A stretch of 64,000 nucleotides of DNA, taken from contig JAILBC010000055.1 in NCBI GenBank assembly GCA_024681295.1, positions 1 to 64,000 of the forward strand. Reading direction: 5' to 3'. The DNA comes from Bacteroidales bacterium (lineage in GTDB: Bacteria; Bacteroidota; Bacteroidia; Bacteroidales; F082). A program made the translations under genes and the position numbers. Each line of letters begins with the position of its first letter. Within the stretch, counting starts at the first letter, position 1. The notes beneath the pieces are model-generated. The model made no database searches, was not told the DNA's origin, and worked only from the letters and a program-made list of their open reading frames with translations. Below, piece after piece: positions 8,416 through 17,944 of the stretch.

Positions 8416-11124
8416 ATGGAAATCAGCAGCAAATACAGCCCTCAGGAAGTTGAAGGCAAATGGTACGAACACTGGATGGACAAGAACTACTTCCACTCCA
8501 CCCCCGACGAACGCGAACCCTACACCATCGTGATCCCGCCGCCGAATGTCACCGGCGTGCTTCACATGGGCCACATGATGAACAACACGATTCAGGACAT
8601 CCTAATCCGCCGCGCCCGCATGCAGGGCAAGAACGCCTGCTGGGTGCCCGGCACCGACCACGCCTCCATCGCCACCGAAGCCAAGGTGGTGAACAAGCTG
8701 GCGCAACAGGGCATCAAGAAGACCGATATCGGCCGCGAGGAGTTCCTGAAACACGCCTGGGACTGGACCCACGAACACGGTGGCATCATCCTCAAGCAGC
8801 TGCGCCGTCTGGGCTGCTCCTGCGACTGGGAACGCACTTCGTTCACCATGGACGACATTCGCTCGAAGAGCGTCATCCGCGCCTTCGTCGACCTGTACAA
8901 CAAAGGCCTGATTTACCGTGGCGTGCGTATGGTCAACTGGGACCCCAAAGCACTTACCGCCTTGAGTGACGAGGAAGTCATCTTCAAGGACGAACACAGC
9001 AAACTATTCTACCTGCGCTACTACCTCCACGAGGACGACGGCACAGGTGCCACGGGCGCTGAAGGCGAGATCATCCACACCGATGAAAAAGGTCGCCGCT
9101 ATGCCGTGGTAGCCACCACCCGTCCCGAGACCATCATGGGCGACACGGCCATGTGCATCAACCCCGCCGACCCGAAGAACCAATGGCTGCGCGGCAAGAA
9201 AGTCGTGGTGCCGCTAGTCAACCGCGTCATCCCCGTCATCGAGGACGGCTATGTGGACATCGAGTTCGGTACGGGCTGCCTGAAGGTCACTCCCGCCCAC
9301 GATGTGAACGACTATATGCTGGGCGAGAAACACAACCTGCAGAGCATCAACATCTTCAACGACGATGCCACCTTGAGCGAGGCCGCTGGCATGTACATCG
9401 GCTTGAGCCGCGAGGACTGCCGCAAGCAGATCATCATCGACATGAAGGAAGCCGGTTTATTGGAGAAGATTGAAGACTACAACAACAAGGTGGGTTACTC
9501 GGAGCGCACCAACGTGCCGATCGAGCCGAAGCTCTCCATGCAGTGGTTCCTCAAGATGGAACACCTCGCCGATATCGCACTGAAACCCGTGCTGAACGGT
9601 GACATCAAGTTCTATCCCGCCAAATACGTCAACCTCTACCGCCACTGGCTGGAAAACATTAAGGACTGGTGCATCAGCCGCCAGCTGTGGTGGGGCCATC
9701 AGATTCCGGCCTGGTATTTCGAGTGGAAAACGGAAAACGGAGAACGGAAAGTTGACGTCATCGTCGCCCTCAACAAAGAAGAAGCTGAAAAGATCGCCAT
9801 CGAAAAACATGGACTCTCCACTTTCCACTCTCCACTTTCCACTTTCCGTCAGGACGACGATGCTTTAGATACCTGGTTCAGCTCCTGGCTGTGGCCTTTG
9901 TCGCTCTTCAACGGCATCCTCGATCCCGATAATAAAGAATTCAAGTACTACTACCCCACCAACGACCTCATCACCGCCCCCGACATCATCTTCTTCTGGG
10001 TGGCACGCATGATTATGGCTGGTGAGGAATACCAGAACGAAGTGCCGTTCAGGAACGTGTATTTCACGGGTATCGTGAGAGACAAGTTAGGCCGCAAGAT
10101 GTCTAAGTCGCTTGGTAACTCCCCCGACCCGATTGAGCTCATCGACAAGTTCGGTGCCGATGGCGTGCGTATGGGTATGATGCTCAGCGCTCCTGCCGGC
10201 AACGACATCCTTTTTGATGAGGCGCTCTGCGAGCAAGGCCGCAACTTCTGCAACAAGATCTGGAACGCTTTGCGTCTGGTGAAAGGCTGGAACGTGGATG
10301 AAAACGCCGCCCAGCCCGAGGCCGCCAAGATGGCTGTGAAGTGGTTTGACGCCCGCTTCAACCAAGTGCTGGCCGATACCAACGACAACATCGACAAGTA
10401 CCGCTTGAGCGATGCCTTGATGGGCATCTACAAGCTCACTTGGGACGACTTCTGCTCCTGGTATCTCGAGATGGTGAAGGCGCCGCAAGGCCAGGGCATT
10501 GACCCCGTGACTTACGCTGCCACCATCAAGTTCTTCGAGAGCCTGATGCTCTTGCTGCACCCCTTCATGCCGTTCATCACCGAGGAAATCTGGCATGCCA
10601 TCGCCGAGCGCAAAGAAGGTGATGACATCATCATTGCTCAGCAACCTAAATTCCAAGGCTTTGACGAGGCTATTCTGAAACAGTTCGAGTTCACCCAAGA
10701 GGTCATCAACAATGTCCGCAAGGTGCGCAGCGACAAGAACATCGCCTTCCGCGACGCCATCCAACTCGTGGTGAAGGGCACAGCCGATAAGGACTTCGAC
10801 TGCGTCATCGCCAAGCTCTGCAATGTGAGCGAGGTCAGTTATGTGGCCGAGGCTCCCGCTGGTGCCTTCGGTTTCATCGTGGGCAGCACCGAGTTCTTCG
10901 TGCCGCTCACTGGCAGCGTCGATGTGGAGGCCGAGATCAAGAAACTGGAAGAAGAGTTGAAATATGCCCAAGGCTTCCTGAAGAGCGTTGAGGCCAAGCT
11001 CTCCAACGAACGCTTCGTCAATGGCGCTCCTGCCGCTGTGGTCGACAAGGAACGCAAGAAGAAAGCCGACGCTGAAGCCAAGATCGCTGTGATTGAGCAG
11101 CAACTGGCTGGACTGAGAAAATAA
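8416..11124 (+). CDS. valS: Valyl-tRNA synthetase
   Basis: [18 protein letters not shown] (HIGH), [14 protein letters not shown] (KMSKS), C-terminal coiled coil; ORF 8392-11124, start at [10 protein letters not shown] preferred. Confidence 0.97.
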   Translation: MEISSKYSPQEVEGKWYEHWMDKNYFHSTPDEREPYTIVIPPPNVTGVLHMGHMMNNTIQDILIRRARMQGKNACWVPGTDHASIATEAKVVNKLAQQGIKKTDIGREEFLKHAWDWTHEHGGIILKQLRRLGCSCDWERTSFTMDDIRSKSVIRAFVDLYNKGLIYRGVRMVNWDPKALTALSDEEVIFKDEHSKLFYLRYYLHEDDGTGATGAEGEIIHTDEKGRRYAVVATTRPETIMGDTAMCINPADPKNQWLRGKKVVVPLVNRVIPVIEDGYVDIEFGTGCLKVTPAHDVNDYMLGEKHNLQSINIFNDDATLSEAAGMYIGLSREDCRKQIIIDMKEAGLLEKIEDYNNKVGYSERTNVPIEPKLSMQWFLKMEHLADIALKPVLNGDIKFYPAKYVNLYRHWLENIKDWCISRQLWWGHQIPAWYFEWKTENGERKVDVIVALNKEEAEKIAIEKHGLSTFHSPLSTFRQDDDALDTWFSSWLWPLSLFNGILDPDNKEFKYYYPTNDLITAPDIIFFWVARMIMAGEEYQNEVPFRNVYFTGIVRDKLGRKMSKSLGNSPDPIELIDKFGADGVRMGMMLSAPAGNDILFDEALCEQGRNFCNKIWNALRLVKGWNVDENAAQPEAAKMAVKWFDARFNQVLADTNDNIDKYRLSDALMGIYKLTWDDFCSWYLEMVKAPQGQGIDPVTYAATIKFFESLMLLLHPFMPFITEEIWHAIAERKEGDDIIIAQQPKFQGFDEAILKQFEFTQEVINNVRKVRSDKNIAFRDAIQLVVKGTADKDFDCVIAKLCNVSEVSYVAEAPAGAFGFIVGSTEFFVPLTGSVDVEAEIKKLEEELKYAQGFLKSVEAKLSNERFVNGAPAAVVDKERKKKADAEAKIAVIEQQLAGLRK
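9725..9752 (+). repeat. Heptanucleotide tandem repeat GGAAAAC x4 inside valS
   Basis: GGAAAAC GGAAAAC GGAGAAC GGAAAGT. Confidence 0.85.
9813..9847 (+). repeat. Heptanucleotide tandem repeat ACTTTCC x5 inside valS
   Basis: ACTCTCC ACTTTCC ACTCTCC ACTTTCC ACTTTCC; imperfect inverse of 9725-9752. Confidence 0.85.
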
Positions 11125-11128
11125 TTGA

Positions 11129-11674
11129 TTACTCGAGGCCCAATAGAAGCAGGATCAAGGCTCCTATGGTCACACCCGAGACTAAAAGCAATGTTTTTGT
11201 ACTATTTCCTACCTTCACTGCCTGGTCTTTTTCCATCGAATTGATCTGGTAGATAGGTGAATTTGCACCACATATCAATTCATAATCTGCTGGATCACTG
11301 ACTTCACATCCTGCGACCTCAGCAGCATCAATATAAGGTAGACCTTTCTTCGTTCCCCTCAGAAGATACGATACCGTATAGCTTGCCGTATGACCAGAGG
11401 CGTTTGTGAAACGATAGGTGTCACGAGTGACATAATTATTGGCCAACTCAGTCCCATATCCCCCTCTTTCGGTATAAGAGGTCCCCAAAACAAGCAAATC
11501 GTTCTTCGTTTCCGTACTAGATCCTGTCAATTTGAAACCTTGTTGGGCCATGTTCTCTTGAACACGAGAAATCGTTTGATCAAAAGTTGACTTCTTAGTG
11601 ACATACTTGGTATCCATACAACTTGTCATACCTAGAACAGCTGCCAATGAAAAGAACAACAATAGTTTACGCAT
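11129..11674 (-). CDS. Hypothetical lipoprotein
   Basis: Signal peptide with lipobox GMTSC, C-terminal TM segment. Confidence 0.65.
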   Translation of the reverse strand: MRKLLLFFSLAAVLGMTSCMDTKYVTKKSTFDQTISRVQENMAQQGFKLTGSSTETKNDLLVLGTSYTERGGYGTELANNYVTRDTYRFTNASGHTASYTVSYLLRGTKKGLPYIDAAEVAGCEVSDPADYELICGANSPIYQINSMEKDQAVKVGNSTKTLLLVSGVTIGALILLLLGLE

Positions 11675-11873
11675 CTCCCAATCCCTAATTACGTGTCGGG
11701 CACAACTTTTAAAAAATGTATCGCAAAGATAATAAAAAAAGAAAAATGCGAGTTCTATTAAATCCTTTTTAGAAATCGAATTTGATGCTATATCGAATAA
11801 TTAAATTTTTCTTCAAAATCCTTGCGTGATTAAAAATTTTACCATATCTTTGCAGAAAAATTAAGCACTAGCC

Positions 11874-11990
11874 ATGACGAAAAAGGAAGAAGACATCTAT
11901 AGTACGGCAATGAAGTCATGGGCTTCAAAAAACCTTGACTTGCTAACTCCAGATGAGGCTAAGAAGTATCGAGAGATTATTATGATATGA
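11874..11990 (+). CDS. Short antitoxin-like ORF (38 aa)
   Basis: MTKKEEDIYSTAMKSWASKNLDLLTPDEAKKYREIIMI; preceded by -7 box TATCTTTGC 11845-11853; TGATG overlap with the next ORF. Confidence 0.4.
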   Translation: MTKKEEDIYSTAMKSWASKNLDLLTPDEAKKYREIIMI

Positions 11991-12073
11991 TGAATCAGAA
12001 CAACATATTTGTTGACACCAACGTCCTTATTGGTGCCAAGACTATTCGGGTTATTTTCTACTCAATGTTTTGA
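11990..12073 (+). pseudogene. PIN toxin N-terminal remnant
   Basis: MNQNNIFVDTNVLIGAKTIRVIFYSMF*: PIN N-terminal motif (F-V-D-T-N-V-L-I-G) then premature end. Confidence 0.6.
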
Positions 12074-12111
12074 AACCCAATCAAAGCAGACAAATCAATC
12101 AATAAATAAAT

Positions 12112-12162
12112 GAAGCCAAGATTGCTGTCATCGAGCAGCAGCTGGCGGGGTTGAGGAAATAA
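12112..12162 (+). pseudogene. Duplicated valS 3' end ([16 protein letters not shown])
   Basis: Encodes the same 16 residues plus stop as valS 11074-11124, with 8 synonymous differences. Confidence 0.85.
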
Positions 12163-12163
12163 C

Positions 12164-12190
12164 AAAAAAAGCCGCTCATGCGGCTTTTTT
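12164..12190. terminator. Intrinsic bidirectional terminator
   Basis: AAAAAAAGCCGCTCATGCGGCTTTTTT between convergent valS-end copy and slyD-type gene. Confidence 0.85.
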
Positions 12191-12193
12191 CAT

Positions 12194-12700
12194 TTAATGG
12201 CATCCTGAGCAGCTCTCGCAACTGCCACCGCAGCTGTCGCTGAAATCGTCGTCGGTTGTCTCACGGACATCGAGGATCTCACCGCTGAAGCAGAGATGCA
12301 CCCCGGCCAGGTCGTGGTTGAAGTCCATCTTCACATGTTGGTCGCCGATCTCACGGACCACAGCGGCCATCGGGCCTTGTTGGGTTTGCATGACAAGCTG
12401 GGCACCGACCTTCACCATCTCGTGCAAGACACCGTTCTGCATGAAGATCTCCTTGTCAAGGTCCAGGATGTTCCGGTCATCGCGAACGCCATAACCCTCT
12501 TCGGGCGTGAGATAGAAGCAATAGTGGTCGCCAGGTTCCTTACCCATCAGGTTCTCCTCGAACTTGGGCAGCACCTGATGCATACCACAGATAAAGGTGA
12601 AGGGATTGTCCTTGGTGGCCTCTTGGATGATGCGGCCGTTTTCGTCTTTTTCGCGTAAGATGTAGGTCATCGTTACGACAGTCTGATCTTGAATTTTCAT
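12194..12700 (-). CDS. slyD: FKBP-type peptidyl-prolyl isomerase, SlyD-like with Cys/His-rich tail
   Basis: FKBP fold with IF domain; C-terminus DSCGGSCESCSGCH; start MKIQDQTVV preferred over ORF start at 12724. Confidence 0.8.
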   Translation of the reverse strand: MKIQDQTVVTMTYILREKDENGRIIQEATKDNPFTFICGMHQVLPKFEENLMGKEPGDHYCFYLTPEEGYGVRDDRNILDLDKEIFMQNGVLHEMVKVGAQLVMQTQQGPMAAVVREIGDQHVKMDFNHDLAGVHLCFSGEILDVRETTDDDFSDSCGGSCESCSGCH

Positions 12701-12710
12701 AGTACTATAT

Positions 12711-14783
12711 TTAATATGTTCCAAACATTTTTCTCAATACCCATTCGATGGCCGCTAAGCCAATCAATACAAACAAAATCCACTTGGAGTGGATGAGATC
12801 TTCAAAGCGGGTTTCGTGGTGCTCCACCGAGGTGATGCGAACATCGTTGCGAAGGTCTTCGAGCAACTGAGGCAGCTGATCCACCGTGTAGCACCGACCA
12901 TTGGTGGCTGCCGACAAAGCCCGCATTCGGGCGACATCCGCTGTCAGTTGTTGGGCCTCAATGCCCAAAGAAACCACTGAGAACGAGCCGTTCATGGTAA
13001 TCTTCTTCCCCACCATTTCCACGGCAGCGCGGTAGGTGTAGACACCCTCGGGGAGGATGCCTGCGTTCAACTCGTAGTCATGTTCCCGTTTCGAGAACAC
13101 ATAGTCGTAAGTCTCCCCTGTCTTTTTGTTGACAATCTGGATGCTCAGGTCGTACTCAACAATCAACTCATTGCTGGGGTTGCGAAGCTCGGCGGTCATT
13201 ACCACGGGCTCGTTGCTGTAGTATTCCTCCTTGCAGAAGACGGCCGAACCATCGTCGGCATTCAGCAACAGATATTTCAGGGTCTTGGAAAAGAGTTCAT
13301 CGAAGACCTCGCTGTTGTGGTCGCGATAGTAGTTGAAGAGTCGCCAGCGCCAGAGGTTGGTGCCGAAAAGGAAAGCCATCTTGCGGTCTGCCTTGACGAA
13401 GGTCATCAGCGGCAATCCCGATTTCTTGCCGAGCACCTCTTGCAGCAGCAGGTCATCGTGAGCGGCTACCACATTGACATCAAGATGCGGTGTGGCCAAG
13501 GGTGGAAACTTACCTACGTTCTCGCGCAGTTTGTCGCTCACTGTGAAGGTTCCAAACAAAGTATTAAAGGCAGCCTTCGCATCAAGCATATTGTTGGTGG
13601 CCCCACGACGAATCTCGATGGCCCGTTGCAACTTGACCAAGGCTTCCACATCAGTAGCCTTACCCACCACGAATAACACAGGCAGTTTTTTGTTGTTTTC
13701 CAACTGTTGATACAACGCCTCCAAATCGGTATGCCTTGAAGGGGTTTGATGCAGAATCAGCAGCTGGTATTCCGATAGCACCGGTATCAAGTCGCTTCCA
13801 AACACGAAGTCCATCTCGCAGTCATCGTTGAGAACACTCTTCAAAGCACCCAGGTCGGGATGGGGCGCATCGGCGAGACAGAGCACCTTGTAACTCTGGT
13901 CCTTCACCTCCACAAAGATACGTTTTTTATTATTTAGCTTTTGTGTTTCGTCCGGAAGGCCACTGATCTCAATTTCAATTTGGCGGACGCCGCGTTCATC
14001 GGCTTCCAGCATGAAATCGACCTCTTTGGAGAACCGGTTAGAACTCACTTCGAAATCTTGGCTGGCGATGACGCGACCGTCTTCGGTGAGGGTCAGCTTC
14101 GCCTTTTGGCCTGAGCAGTCAACGGCACCCACCGACACCCGAACGGGGAAGGTCGAGCCAAGCGACACTCTTTTATTGTAATGGACATCCTTAATCAGCA
14201 GGTCAGGATAGCTTAAAGTGTCGCCCAGCACCACGGCATGGACGGGAAACACAAAACGGTCTGTGAGCAGCGAAGGCTCAAAACCTCGGTTGTAAACGCC
14301 GTCGCTGAACAGCAGCACGGCACCGACATTCCTTTTATAATAACGGCGGTCGATGTTCTGGAGCACCGATGATAGGTCGGTAAGTTGGTCACTATAGTCG
14401 AGTTGGTCAAAGTCACGGACCTCTTGACCGAACAGGTATTCATCCACTTGGAAGTCCTTATTCAGCGCCTCGCGGAAGGCCTCCAGTTGCGTAGGATAGT
14501 CCTCTTTGAAAAACGTGGAATCCTTAGAGAGCACAAGGGAAGCCGAGTTGTCGTGAGCCAGAATCACCGTGGGCTGTTCCAGCACACTGACATGCTGACG
14601 CATATAGGGGTTGAAGAGCAGTATCACCACGCCAAAACCGATGAGGGAGCGGAGCACGAAAAGCACTATGTTGAGGGCTTTGCCGTAATGTTGCTTCTTG
14701 TTACGGAAATACAGCACCGTGGCCAGGGCAAGACCTGCCACAACGGCGACCAGCAACATCCAGACGGGGATTCCTATTCTCAA
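12711..14783 (-). CDS. Membrane protein with VWA-like domain
   Basis: N-terminal TMs, DNSAS MIDAS-like motif, C-terminal TM near KWILFVLIGLAAIEWVLRKMFG. Confidence 0.6.
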   Translation of the reverse strand: MRIGIPVWMLLVAVVAGLALATVLYFRNKKQHYGKALNIVLFVLRSLIGFGVVILLFNPYMRQHVSVLEQPTVILAHDNSASLVLSKDSTFFKEDYPTQLEAFREALNKDFQVDEYLFGQEVRDFDQLDYSDQLTDLSSVLQNIDRRYYKRNVGAVLLFSDGVYNRGFEPSLLTDRFVFPVHAVVLGDTLSYPDLLIKDVHYNKRVSLGSTFPVRVSVGAVDCSGQKAKLTLTEDGRVIASQDFEVSSNRFSKEVDFMLEADERGVRQIEIEISGLPDETQKLNNKKRIFVEVKDQSYKVLCLADAPHPDLGALKSVLNDDCEMDFVFGSDLIPVLSEYQLLILHQTPSRHTDLEALYQQLENNKKLPVLFVVGKATDVEALVKLQRAIEIRRGATNNMLDAKAAFNTLFGTFTVSDKLRENVGKFPPLATPHLDVNVVAAHDDLLLQEVLGKKSGLPLMTFVKADRKMAFLFGTNLWRWRLFNYYRDHNSEVFDELFSKTLKYLLLNADDGSAVFCKEEYYSNEPVVMTAELRNPSNELIVEYDLSIQIVNKKTGETYDYVFSKREHDYELNAGILPEGVYTYRAAVEMVGKKITMNGSFSVVSLGIEAQQLTADVARMRALSAATNGRCYTVDQLPQLLEDLRNDVRITSVEHHETRFEDLIHSKWILFVLIGLAAIEWVLRKMFGTY

Positions 14784-14805
14784 AATTCTATTAATATTTA
14801 AGGGT

Positions 14806-14834
14806 GCAAAAATACAAAAAAAGAGTAACTTTGC
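14806..14834. promoter_or_regulatory. Divergent promoter pair (GCAAAAATA on minus; TAACTTTGC on plus)
   Basis: Two opposing -7 boxes 11 bp apart between divergent genes. Confidence 0.45.
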
Positions 14835-14856
14835 GTTTCAAAAAAAAGTGGTATCC

Positions 14857-15618
14857 ATGAACAAGGTCTCCGTCATCCTCATCACCATGAACGAAGAGCG
14901 CAACATTGAGCGTTGCCTCCAGTCGGTCATGCCCATTGCCGATGAGGTGGTGGTAGTGGATTCGTTTTCGAAGGATGCCACGGAGGAAATCTGTTCCCGA
15001 TATCCAGTGAGATTTGTCAGTCACACCTGGGAAGGTTATGCTGGATCGAAGAACTTCGCCAACAGTCTGGCCACCCATGAGCTGATCCTCTCCATCGACG
15101 GCGATGAAGCGCTTTCGGACACACTGGTGGAGTCCATCAAAGCGTTGAAGGAACGAGAAATTGGCAGCAACGAGGTCTTCGCTATGAAGCGGCTCAATAA
15201 CTACTGCGGACGCTGGATCAAGGGCTGTGGGTTTTATCCCGACACCAAGGTACGCCTCTGGAGGAAAGGCTTTGCGCACTGGGAAGGCCGCATCCACGAG
15301 TGGCTCGTTTATGAGCAAACGCCGAAGACCACCTTGTTGGAGGGCAACTTGCTGCATTATTCCTGGAACACGCCGGAAGACTTCCGCAATCAGCAGTTCC
15401 ACTTTGCCGAGTTGGGCGCACAGTCGTACTACGAGCGCGGCAAGAAGACTGGCATGCTGCCTTGGCTGTTCAGTCCGAGCATCAACTTTATACGCACCTA
15501 CGTCATTAAAGGCGGATTTCTTTATGGGAGGACGGGGTTGAGCATCTGTCGCACGATGATGAAGGCGAATAGACATAAGTACAATTTATTAAGAGAGAAG
15601 TTAAGAGTTAAAAGTTAA
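14857..15618 (+). CDS. Glycosyltransferase family 2 (LPS core-type)
   Basis: MNKVSVILITMNEERNIERCLQSV...DGDEAL; earlier in-frame ATGs are upstream of the promoter. Confidence 0.85.
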   Translation: MNKVSVILITMNEERNIERCLQSVMPIADEVVVVDSFSKDATEEICSRYPVRFVSHTWEGYAGSKNFANSLATHELILSIDGDEALSDTLVESIKALKEREIGSNEVFAMKRLNNYCGRWIKGCGFYPDTKVRLWRKGFAHWEGRIHEWLVYEQTPKTTLLEGNLLHYSWNTPEDFRNQQFHFAELGAQSYYERGKKTGMLPWLFSPSINFIRTYVIKGGFLYGRTGLSICRTMMKANRHKYNLLREKLRVKS

Positions 15619-15626
15619 TAGTTAAA
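15599..15626 (+). repeat. Heptanucleotide tandem repeat AGTTAAR x4
   Basis: AGTTAAG AGTTAAA AGTTAAT AGTTAAA from the GT2 stop to the tsaC start. Confidence 0.85.
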
Positions 15627-15628
15627 AG

Positions 15629-16201
15629 ATGAACCAATCATTTGAAGAAGAAGTCGAACGCACGGTAGCTTTCTTGAAGGCTGGAAAGACCATCCTCTAC
15701 CCCACCGACACCATCTGGGGGGTGGGCTGCGATGCCACTAGCAGCAAGGCTTGCGACCGCGTGTATGCCGTCAAGCACCGTCCCGCAAGCAAGAGCCTCA
15801 TTGTCCTCGTCGACTCGATAGAGCGCTTACAAGATTATGTCGTGGACGTGCCTGCCATTGCTCCCGATTTGATCAAGGCGGCCAAGAAGCCCTTGAGCAT
15901 CATCTATGCCGAGGGAAAGGGCTTGGCAAGGAATGTTTCCGCCGACAAATCCGTTTGCATCCGGGTCGTCAACCACGAGTTCTGCAAGGAGGTCATCCGC
16001 CGACTCGGCCACCCCATCACCTCCACTTCGGCCAACCTCTCGGGGCAGCCTACGCCATTGACCTACAACGACATCACGGAAGAGATGAAGCAATCCGTCG
16101 ACTACACCGTACAACTTTATCATGATATCTTGGAACGCCCCAAGAGCTCAACCATCATTAGATTATTTGAAGACAACACATTTGAAATAGTGAGGAATTG
16201 A
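15629..16201 (+). CDS. tsaC: L-threonylcarbamoyladenylate synthase (Sua5/YwlC/YciO)
   Basis: KAGKTILYPTDTIWGVGCDA; STSANLSGQPTP. Confidence 0.9.
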   Translation: MNQSFEEEVERTVAFLKAGKTILYPTDTIWGVGCDATSSKACDRVYAVKHRPASKSLIVLVDSIERLQDYVVDVPAIAPDLIKAAKKPLSIIYAEGKGLARNVSADKSVCIRVVNHEFCKEVIRRLGHPITSTSANLSGQPTPLTYNDITEEMKQSVDYTVQLYHDILERPKSSTIIRLFEDNTFEIVRN

Positions 16202-17799
16202 TTATGAAAATAAAGAAAATATTAATATTATTAAATATTACATATTTATGTTTATTTATAAATAATATTAATGCACAAAGCAATGCACAGTTCAATGCAC
16301 AAAAGATGGGCACCACCCTTTACTTGATCGAGAACTTCTACACCGATACGGTGAACCTCGATAAGGTGACGGAGCAAGCCATCATCGCGGCCTTGAAGGA
16401 GCTCGACCCACACTCGGCCTACATATCGAAGAAAGACATCGATAAAGCCAACGAGCCATTAGTGGGCAGCTTTGAGGGTATTGGCGTGACCTTCCAGCTC
16501 ATCCGCGACACCATCACCGTCATCGGCCCCACGCCCGGCGGTCCTTCCGAGAAGGTGGGCATCATGGCGGGCGACCAATTCATCAAGATTGACGGGGAGG
16601 ATGCCTTTGGGAAGAAGGTCGACAACGAGTATGTGCAGAAACACCTGCGCGGCAAGAAAGGCACCAAGGTGACCGTCAGCGTGAAACGCGGCAACGACAA
16701 GGAGCTGATGGACTTTGAGATTGTCCGCGACAAGATTCCGCTGAACAGCATCAACGCCTCCTTCATGATGGAGAAGAACGTGGGCTACATCAAACTCGAC
16801 CGCTTTGCGCAGGAGTCCACCAAAGAGTTCAAACAGGCCATGGAAAAGCTACAGGCCCAGGGCATGAAATCACTCATCCTCGATTTACGGAGCAACACCG
16901 GAGGCTACCTGAACACCGCCATCGAAATGGTCGACCAGTTCTTGAAAGAAGGACAGTTGATTGTGTACACCGAAGGGCTGCACTCTCCCCGTCAAGAGTG
17001 GAAGAGCAGCGACGCAGGCCTTTACACCGAGGGTAAACTGGTGGTGCTGATTGACGAAGGCTCAGCCTCGGCCAGCGAGATTCTGTCGGGAGCCATCCAA
17101 GACCACGATCGTGGCGTAGTCATCGGACGCCGTTCCTTTGGCAAAGGCCTTGTGCAACGTCCCTTTAACCTGCCTGACGGAGCCGTGATACGACTGACGA
17201 CAGCACGTTATCACACTCCTACCGGCCGCTGCATCCAACGCCCTTACGAAGGAGGCACTGAGGACTATTACAAGGAGATGACCAAACGTCTGGAGCACGG
17301 CGAGTATTTCCATGCCGACAGCATTCACTTCCCCGACTCGCTGCGATATAAGACCGACAAAGGACGTACGGTGTACGGGGGTGGCGGCATCATGCCCGAC
17401 ATCTTCATGCCCGTCGACACCAGCTACAACAGCAAGCTCTACACCAACCTCGTTAGGAAAGGCGTGTTCAACAAATATACCGTCGACTACGCCATGCAGC
17501 ACCGCGACCAACTCAAGGCCATGTATCCCGATTTCAGTCAATACAACAAAGGTTTTGAAGTGGACACCGTCATCATGGATGCTTTCAAGACCCTGGCCGC
17601 TCAAGAAAAGGTGGAATGGAACGAAGAGCAATACCAACGTTCCAAGAAGTACATCAAGCTCCAGATCAAGGCTTTGATTGCACGCAACGTATGGGAGATG
17701 CAGCAGTACTACGAGGTCACTCTGACCGAAGACCCCACCATCCGCAAAGCCCTCGATGTGATTGGCAATGACAAAGTCTATCGCGCGATGCTTAAATAA
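16198..17799 (+). CDS. S41-family C-terminal processing peptidase
   Basis: PDZ domain, LRSNTGGYL, DEGSASASEILSGAIQDHDRGVVIGRRSFGKGLVQ. Confidence 0.92.
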   Translation: MIMKIKKILILLNITYLCLFINNINAQSNAQFNAQKMGTTLYLIENFYTDTVNLDKVTEQAIIAALKELDPHSAYISKKDIDKANEPLVGSFEGIGVTFQLIRDTITVIGPTPGGPSEKVGIMAGDQFIKIDGEDAFGKKVDNEYVQKHLRGKKGTKVTVSVKRGNDKELMDFEIVRDKIPLNSINASFMMEKNVGYIKLDRFAQESTKEFKQAMEKLQAQGMKSLILDLRSNTGGYLNTAIEMVDQFLKEGQLIVYTEGLHSPRQEWKSSDAGLYTEGKLVVLIDEGSASASEILSGAIQDHDRGVVIGRRSFGKGLVQRPFNLPDGAVIRLTTARYHTPTGRCIQRPYEGGTEDYYKEMTKRLEHGEYFHADSIHFPDSLRYKTDKGRTVYGGGGIMPDIFMPVDTSYNSKLYTNLVRKGVFNKYTVDYAMQHRDQLKAMYPDFSQYNKGFEVDTVIMDAFKTLAAQEKVEWNEEQYQRSKKYIKLQIKALIARNVWEMQQYYEVTLTEDPTIRKALDVIGNDKVYRAMLK

Positions 17800-17944
17800 T
17801 ATTTTATAAAAAAAATTCGATTTTTTTCTTTCCCTAAAGGGAAATTATGTATTTTTGAAGCCGTTTTCAAATAGGCTGTAATATTCAATTTATTGAAAAT
17901 CAGATAATTAACAATAATTACAAACAATCAACAAAAAACAAAAG

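Noticed and set aside
10087-11103. 338-aa minus-strand ORF
   Set aside because: Antisense shadow of valS.
12711-12724. 14-bp overlap between slyD and the VWA-like protein
   Set aside because: Disappears if slyD starts at MKIQDQTVV (12700), which matches FKBP family starts better.
14698-14856. N-terminal extension of the glycosyltransferase ORF
   Set aside because: It would start upstream of the TAACTTTGC promoter and inside the divergent gene; MNKVSVILITMNEE is the family-like start.
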